Below are positions 59,821 through 64,000 of a stretch of 64,000 bases of DNA, piece after piece; the first letter of the stretch is position 1; each line of letters starts with the position of its first letter. The position numbers were made by a program, and so were the translations under genes. Origin of the DNA: DATFDN01 sp963756545 (GTDB lineage Bacteria; Pseudomonadota; Alphaproteobacteria; Acetobacterales; Acetobacteraceae); the NCBI GenBank assembly GCA_963756545.1, contig CAVWNY010000002.1, forward strand, positions 496,001-560,000, given 5' to 3'. The notes under the pieces were generated by a model. The model saw only the letters and a program-made list of their open reading frames with translations, did not search any database and was not told the DNA's origin.

Positions 59821-60530
59821 TGCGGCTTGGCGATTTCACCGCGCTTTCGTTCGATTGCTACGGCACGCTGATCGACTGGGAGAGCGGCATCTGGACTGCG
59901 TTGCAGCCGCTGCTGTCGCGCTGTCCCGCGCCTCCGGCGCGCGAAAGCGCACTCGAGCGCTTCGCCGCGACGGAATCGGGCGTGCAGGCCGAGTCGCCCA
60001 CCCTGCCCTACGCGGCCGTCCTGGCCGAGGTTCATCGGCGCTTTACCGTTGCCTGGCACGCCGCGCCCGACCCGGACGAGGCAAGAACCTTTGGCGCGAG
60101 CGTCGGCGACTGGCCGGCCTTCCCCGACACGATAGAGGCCCTGCGCCGGTTGGAGGACCGCTACCGGCTGGTGATCCTGTCCAACGTCGACCGCGCGAGC
60201 TTCGGCCGCACCCTGCCCCGGCTGGGCGTCGCGTTCGACGCAGTGTTCACCGCCGAGGAGATCGGCGCCTACAAGCCGGATGCTCGCAACTTCGCGTTCC
60301 TAATCGCGCGAATGGCGGAGGAGGGCATCGGGCGGGAGGCGATCCTGCATGTGGCGCAGAGCCTGTTCCACGACCACGCCCCGGCCAATGCTGCCGGCCT
60401 CGCCTCGGCTTGGATCGACCGTCGCTCGGGCGCGTCCGGCTGGGGCGCCACCGCCCCGCCCCCTCCAGGAGCGCGCTGGGACTACCGCTTCGAGAGCCTG
60501 ACCGCGCTGGCGGACGCTTGCTCGGACTGA
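59820..60530 (+). CDS. HAD-family hydrolase, type II haloacid-dehalogenase-like
   Basis: A 236-residue HAD enzyme. ALSFDCYGTLIDWESG contains the nucleophile Asp and the type II dehalogenase hallmark; LVILSNVDRASF is motif II and IGAYKPDARNF carries the Lys. HVAQSLFHDHAPANAAGL is motif III-IV. The ATG 59820 overlaps the otsB stop (TAATG); ATG 59814 is also possible. It may act on a 2-haloacid or, more likely, on a sugar phosphate or lactate-type compound; substrate unknown. It ends five bases from the convergent hyuA. Confidence 0.86.
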   Translation: MRLGDFTALSFDCYGTLIDWESGIWTALQPLLSRCPAPPARESALERFAATESGVQAESPTLPYAAVLAEVHRRFTVAWHAAPDPDEARTFGASVGDWPAFPDTIEALRRLEDRYRLVILSNVDRASFGRTLPRLGVAFDAVFTAEEIGAYKPDARNFAFLIARMAEEGIGREAILHVAQSLFHDHAPANAAGLASAWIDRRSGASGWGATAPPPPGARWDYRFESLTALADACSD

Positions 60531-60535
60531 CGGGC

Positions 60536-62609
60536 TCAGCCGCCGAGCGCCATCCGAACATTCCCGAACCCGTCCACCTCCGCCGCCGCCCCGGCTGGCA
60601 CCAGGCACCGTCGCATCGTATTCCTGCACGATCAGCGGCCCATGGCGCGGCTCCGCCGCGAGGCGCGCACGGTCGAGAACCGGCGTCTCCACCCAGCCCG
60701 AACCGGCGAACCAGGCCCGCCGCGTTGCCGGTGCATCGCGAGACGAGGGGGGCACCGTTTCGGGCAGGCGCGGACGGCCGGGAAGGCCGCGCGCGACGAC
60801 CGATAACGCAACGATTTCCACGGGCTCCTCGGCCGGGGCGCGGAAGCCGTAGGTGCGCTCATGCTCGGCGGCGAACAGGTCGGGAAGCGCGCGCAGGATT
60901 TCGACACCGCTCCCGGCCCCCTTTCCCACTGGCAGGGCGACGGCGATCTCGCTCGACTGGCCGACATAGCGGGCCATCGCCGTGGCGCGAAACGCGCGCC
61001 GGGCGGGCGGAAAGCCGTCCTCGGCCAGCCGCGCCGCGCCCTCGGCGGCGAGCGTGTCCAGCGCGGCCTGCAACGCCTCCGGATCGACCTCGGCCAGCAA
61101 TGCGCGCAGGCTGCGCGTGGCGTGGTGTTCGGTGTCGGCCACCAGCAGGCCGAAGGCGCTGAACACACCCGGCATGGGCGGAATGATGATCCGGCTGATG
61201 CCAAGCTCGGCGGCGATCCAGGCGGCGAACAGCGGGCCGTTGCCGCCGAACGCCAGCAGCGCCGCCTGCCGCGGGTCGCGCCCGCGCTCGACCGAGACCG
61301 CGCGGATGGCGCGCATCATGTTGGCCGAGGCGATGCGGAGCATACCCCAGGCGGCCTGCTCGACACCGTATCCCAACGGCGCGGCGAGATGGCGGGCGAT
61401 CGCGGCCCGCGCCGCCGGCGAGTCCAGCCGCAGGGCGCCCCCGGCGAGCCCGGTCGGATCGAGGTAGCCCAGCACCAGGTTGCAGTCGGTGATCGTCACC
61501 GCCGTCCCGCCCCGGCCGTAGCAGACCGGGCCGGGATCGGCGCCGGCGCTCTCGGGTCCGACCTTCGGCGCGCCGACCTGATCGAGCCGACAGAGCGAGC
61601 CGCCGCCGGCTCCCACCTCGGCGAGGTCGATCGCCGGGAGTTTCAGCAAGTAGCCGGCCCCGACCAGCAGGCGCGACCCGGCCATCACGCCCGCGCCCAC
61701 CTCGATCGCCTCCGTGCGCGCCGCCTCGCCGTTCTCGACGAGGCCGGCCTTGGCGGTCGTGCCGCCCATGTCGAACGTGATCACCCGCGCCTCGCCGAGC
61801 CGTGCCGCCAGCGCGGCGCCGCCAACTACGCCAGCCGCCGGGCCGCTTTCCACGATGCGCGCCGGCTGCGCGGCGGCAAACGCGGCGGCGGCGAGGCCGC
61901 CGTTCGACTGCATCAGGCGCAGCTTCGCCGTGACGCCGAGCGCGTCGAGCCGCGCCTGGAGCGCGGTGAGGTACGCGCGCACGACCGGCTGGATGGTTGC
62001 GTTGATGACCGTCGTGCTGGTGCGCGGGTATTCCTTGATCTCCGGCAGGATCTCGTGGCTGACCGACAGCGCGACTTCGGGCAGCGCCGCCCGCACGGCG
62101 CGCGCGACCGCCTGCTCGTGCGCGGGATTGGCGTAGCTGTGCAGCAGGCACACGGCGACGGCGGCGACGCCCTCCGCCCGCAGCGTCGCGATCGCCGTCG
62201 CCACGCTCGCGGCATCCAGCGGGACGGCGACGCTGCCATCGGGGCGGGTTTTTTCGATCACCTCCAGCCGCAGCCGCCGCTCGACCAGCGGCGGCGGCTT
62301 CTGCCAGGCGATGTCGTAAAGGCGCGGCATCCGCAAGTCGCGGATTTCCAAGGTGTCGCGAAAGCCCCGCGTCGTGATGAGGCCGGTGCGGGCGCCTTTG
62401 GCCTCCAGGATGGCGTTCGATCCGATCGTCGTCGCGTGCAGCACCTCGGTCACGTGATCGTCCAGCAGCGCGCGAAGCCCCTCGACGATGCCCTCGGCGT
62501 AGTCGTGCGGCGTTGATGCGGCCTTGTGCAGCCGTATCCGCCCGTCCGAGCCGATCGCGACCAGGTCGGTGAAAGTGCCGCCGATGTCGATGCCGACGCG
62601 CAGAGTCAT
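60536..62609 (-). pseudogene. hyuA: N-methylhydantoinase A/oxoprolinase-like subunit (HyuA) with a 3'-end frameshift
   Basis: ATP-dependent hydrolase subunit for hydantoins or 5-oxoproline-like rings. It starts MTLRVGIDIGGTFTDLVAIG with the actin-fold phosphate loop, then TTIGSNAILE, NATIQPVVRAYL, GGLAAAAFAAAQPARIVESGPAAGV (in pieces), FDMGGTTAK and FGGNGPLFA. Near 60604-60605 an extra base shifts the frame just after EYDAT. In the correct frame the end is LVPAGAAAEVDGFGNVRMALGG with a stop at 60536-60538, giving 690 residues, the usual length. Only about 20 C-terminal residues are affected, so activity might survive; unrepaired reading continues to 60300. Confidence 0.85.
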
Positions 62610-62626
62610 GCTCGCTCCGGGATCAT

Positions 62627-64000
62627 TCAGGCCGCCGCGGGCGCCTTGTCCCATGTCGCTGGCTCCCAAGCCACCGCCGGAAGCGGGGTGCATGTGGCGC
62701 ATAGGTGGGCGCGCAGAGCCTTGGTCGCCGCAGCATCGATCTCCGGCGGATCGCCGTGCGCCACCACGCCGTAGTCGCGCGCCGCCCCTGCGATCGTCAC
62801 CAGCCCGTCGCGCAGGTCCTCGGCGACAAGCGCAAGGTCGCGCGTCAGTGCCGCGCCCCATCCGCCGCCGCCCGGCAGGTCGTGGCGGAAAACCTCGCCC
62901 CGACGAAACGGCATGGTGATCTTGGCGTGGAGCTTCCGCTCCGCCGCGCCGCCGGGATCGAGCACGCTGCATCCGGGCGCGCCAGGGCCGCCGCCCTGCA
63001 GCCCGTAGGGGCGATGCGTCTGGCGATCGGCGCGGACCTGCAAGATGCCTTCCGCGGCGAGCATCCGCCACGTTCGGCGCAATGCCGCGCCACCGCGAAA
63101 GCGCCCCGCGCCCCCCGTGTCGGGAACGAATTCGTTGTCGAGCACCGCTAGCGGGTTTTCGGCCTCGATCACCTCGACGCTGAAGCTCGCCATGTTGGCG
63201 AACATGGTCGTGTTGCCCTCCAGCCCGTCGGCCCAGGGCCGCGCGCCCCAGGCGGCGGAGAGGAAGTCGACGTAGATGAACGGCCGCCGCGCCGTATCGT
63301 ATCCGCCCACGGTGATGCCGGTGTTCCCGCCATCGGAGGCGGCGAACACGCGGTCGGGATAGAGCATCGCGAGCGCCCCGAACGCCGCGTCGGCGCAGCG
63401 GAATCCGGTGAGGCCGCGCGCGGCGCAGGCGGCGGGGGGCAGGGCATTCGTGATGGTGCCCGGTGGCGCGGTCACGCCGATCGCGCGAAACACGCCGTCG
63501 TTGTTGGGCATATTCGCCGATAGCACCGACTTGGCGGCGGTGTAGCTGGCGGCGGCGGTGTAGCTCCAGGTGTTGTTGATCGCCCCCTTCACTTGACCGG
63601 CGCTGCCCGTCCAGTCGAAATCCATCCGCTCGCCCTGCTTGCGGACGGTGCAGACGAGCTTGATCGGTATGCCAAGGTCGATCTGGTCGTCGTCGATCCA
63701 GTCGGTGAAGCTCGCCTCGCCGTCGGCCAGCTCGGCGAGACAGCTTCGCGTCAGCCGCTCGCTGTAATCGAGCGCCTCCTCCATCAGCCGCTTCGTGGTT
63801 TCCGCATCGTGGCGCGCGACAAGCTCGGACACGCCGCGCGCGGCGATCTCACAGGCGGCGAGTTGGCTGCGAAGGTCGCCGAACACGCGGCCGGGGAGGC
63901 GCACGTTGCGCTCGATGATGCGAAACAGCGTGTTGTTCGGTCGGCCGCGCTCGTAGAGCTTCACCGGCGGAATCCTGAGACCCTCGGCGAAGATCTCCGT
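62627..64000 (-). CDS. hyuB: N-methylhydantoinase B/oxoprolinase-like subunit (HyuB), N-terminus beyond the window
   Basis: Second subunit of the same ATP-dependent hydrolase. The visible 457 residues begin in the middle of the protein: TEIFAEGLRIPPVKLYERG is directly at the window edge and is internal in the family. FDWTGSAGQVKGAINN, LSANMPNNDGVFRAIGVTAPPGTI, GGNTGITVGGYD, FVPDTGGAGRFRGGAALRR and PFRRGEVFRHDLPGGGGWG are family motifs (in pieces). The stop is 17 bases before hyuA. The usual length is about 560-580 residues, so roughly 100 are missing here. Confidence 0.93.
   Translation of the reverse strand, partial: TEIFAEGLRIPPVKLYERGRPNNTLFRIIERNVRLPGRVFGDLRSQLAACEIAARGVSELVARHDAETTKRLMEEALDYSERLTRSCLAELADGEASFTDWIDDDQIDLGIPIKLVCTVRKQGERMDFDWTGSAGQVKGAINNTWSYTAAASYTAAKSVLSANMPNNDGVFRAIGVTAPPGTITNALPPAACAARGLTGFRCADAAFGALAMLYPDRVFAASDGGNTGITVGGYDTARRPFIYVDFLSAAWGARPWADGLEGNTTMFANMASFSVEVIEAENPLAVLDNEFVPDTGGAGRFRGGAALRRTWRMLAAEGILQVRADRQTHRPYGLQGGGPGAPGCSVLDPGGAAERKLHAKITMPFRRGEVFRHDLPGGGGWGAALTRDLALVAEDLRDGLVTIAGAARDYGVVAHGDPPEIDAAATKALRAHLCATCTPLPAVAWEPATWDKAPAAA

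Noticed and set aside
60300..63071. A 923-residue version of HyuA
   Set aside because: The extra N-terminus is antisense of hyuB, and the extra C-terminus is antisense of the HAD gene after a frameshift; the real gene is 60536-62609.
1..64000. tRNA, rRNA, CRISPR arrays, prophage or complete insertion sequences
   Set aside because: None seen on reading both strands; repeats found are palindromes or inverted repeats without spacers or transposase genes.

Overview
The window is a stretch of chromosome from a very GC-rich alphaproteobacterium. The NDUFA12-type complex I protein, a Coq10/RatA protein next to lipA, the lptF-lptG-lptD-surA-rsmA block, NagZ beside ScpA/ScpB and the many aerobic catabolic enzymes fit Rhodospirillales, probably Acetobacteraceae. 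That placement is an inference from gene content, not a measured phylogeny. No rRNA, tRNA, CRISPR array, prophage or intact insertion sequence was seen.

Layout. 1-2772 (minus): nagZ, an M50 membrane protease and scpA-scpB, all overlapping. 2870-6534 (plus): a dehydrogenase and a hydrolase of a non-phosphorylative deoxy-sugar-acid route, a glycosyltransferase and an alpha/beta hydrolase. 6797-10598 (minus): phosphoketolase and acetate kinase, followed by a ParD-like fragment. 10740-12822: a D-2-hydroxyacid-type flavoprotein and a TumE/TumA-like toxin-antitoxin pair. 12938-15852 (plus): type III polyketide synthase, methyltransferase and flavoprotein, in the same order as phenolic-lipid operons. 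15899-22570 (plus): lptF, lptG, lptD, surA and rsmA for outer-membrane assembly and ribosome maturation. 22587-25026: palindromic repeats, an HATPase-only membrane protein and a TTC38-like TPR protein. 25136-28855 (plus): cysD, fused cysNC, a uracil-DNA-glycosylase-like protein and a 47-residue basic protein. 28880-32655 (minus): aldehyde dehydrogenase, LLM flavoprotein and CoA transferase. 32755-36240 (plus): lipA, ratA/coq10-like, threonine aldolase and DUF72. 36294-40020: repeats, a small secreted protein, a D-lactate-dehydrogenase-type flavoprotein and a large beta-helix surface protein. 40234-42603: an HpcH/HpaI aldolase and a UxaA/GarD-type dehydratase. 42889-48806: two small heat-shock proteins, a SixA phosphatase and an RND efflux pair whose pump gene is frameshifted. 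48816-50648: crcB, three small proteins and a likely structured RNA. 50629-54383: a GH5 hydrolase, a GtrB-like glycosyltransferase and a GT39-like membrane glycosyltransferase. 54387-57425 (minus): a COG3146 acyltransferase-like protein, a RidA-family protein and a degenerate class II ribonucleotide-reductase relative. 57567-60530 (plus): NDUFA12, mlaD, a small protein, a frameshifted DUF2155 gene, otsB and a HAD dehalogenase. 60536-64000 (minus): the two hydantoinase/oxoprolinase subunits; hyuA is frameshifted near its end and hyuB runs off the window.

Three otherwise conserved genes (RND pump, DUF2155, hyuA) each carry one extra base beside a short C/G run. This could be real decay, but the shared pattern suggests uncorrected sequencing error. 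Several families of intergenic palindromic repeats recur. One GC-rich repeat appears to have entered the GT39 coding sequence in frame. The most promising biology is the type III polyketide operon. Next come the degenerate ribonucleotide-reductase relative, the structured RNA before the terminator at 50621 and the possible RNA thermometer ahead of hsp20.
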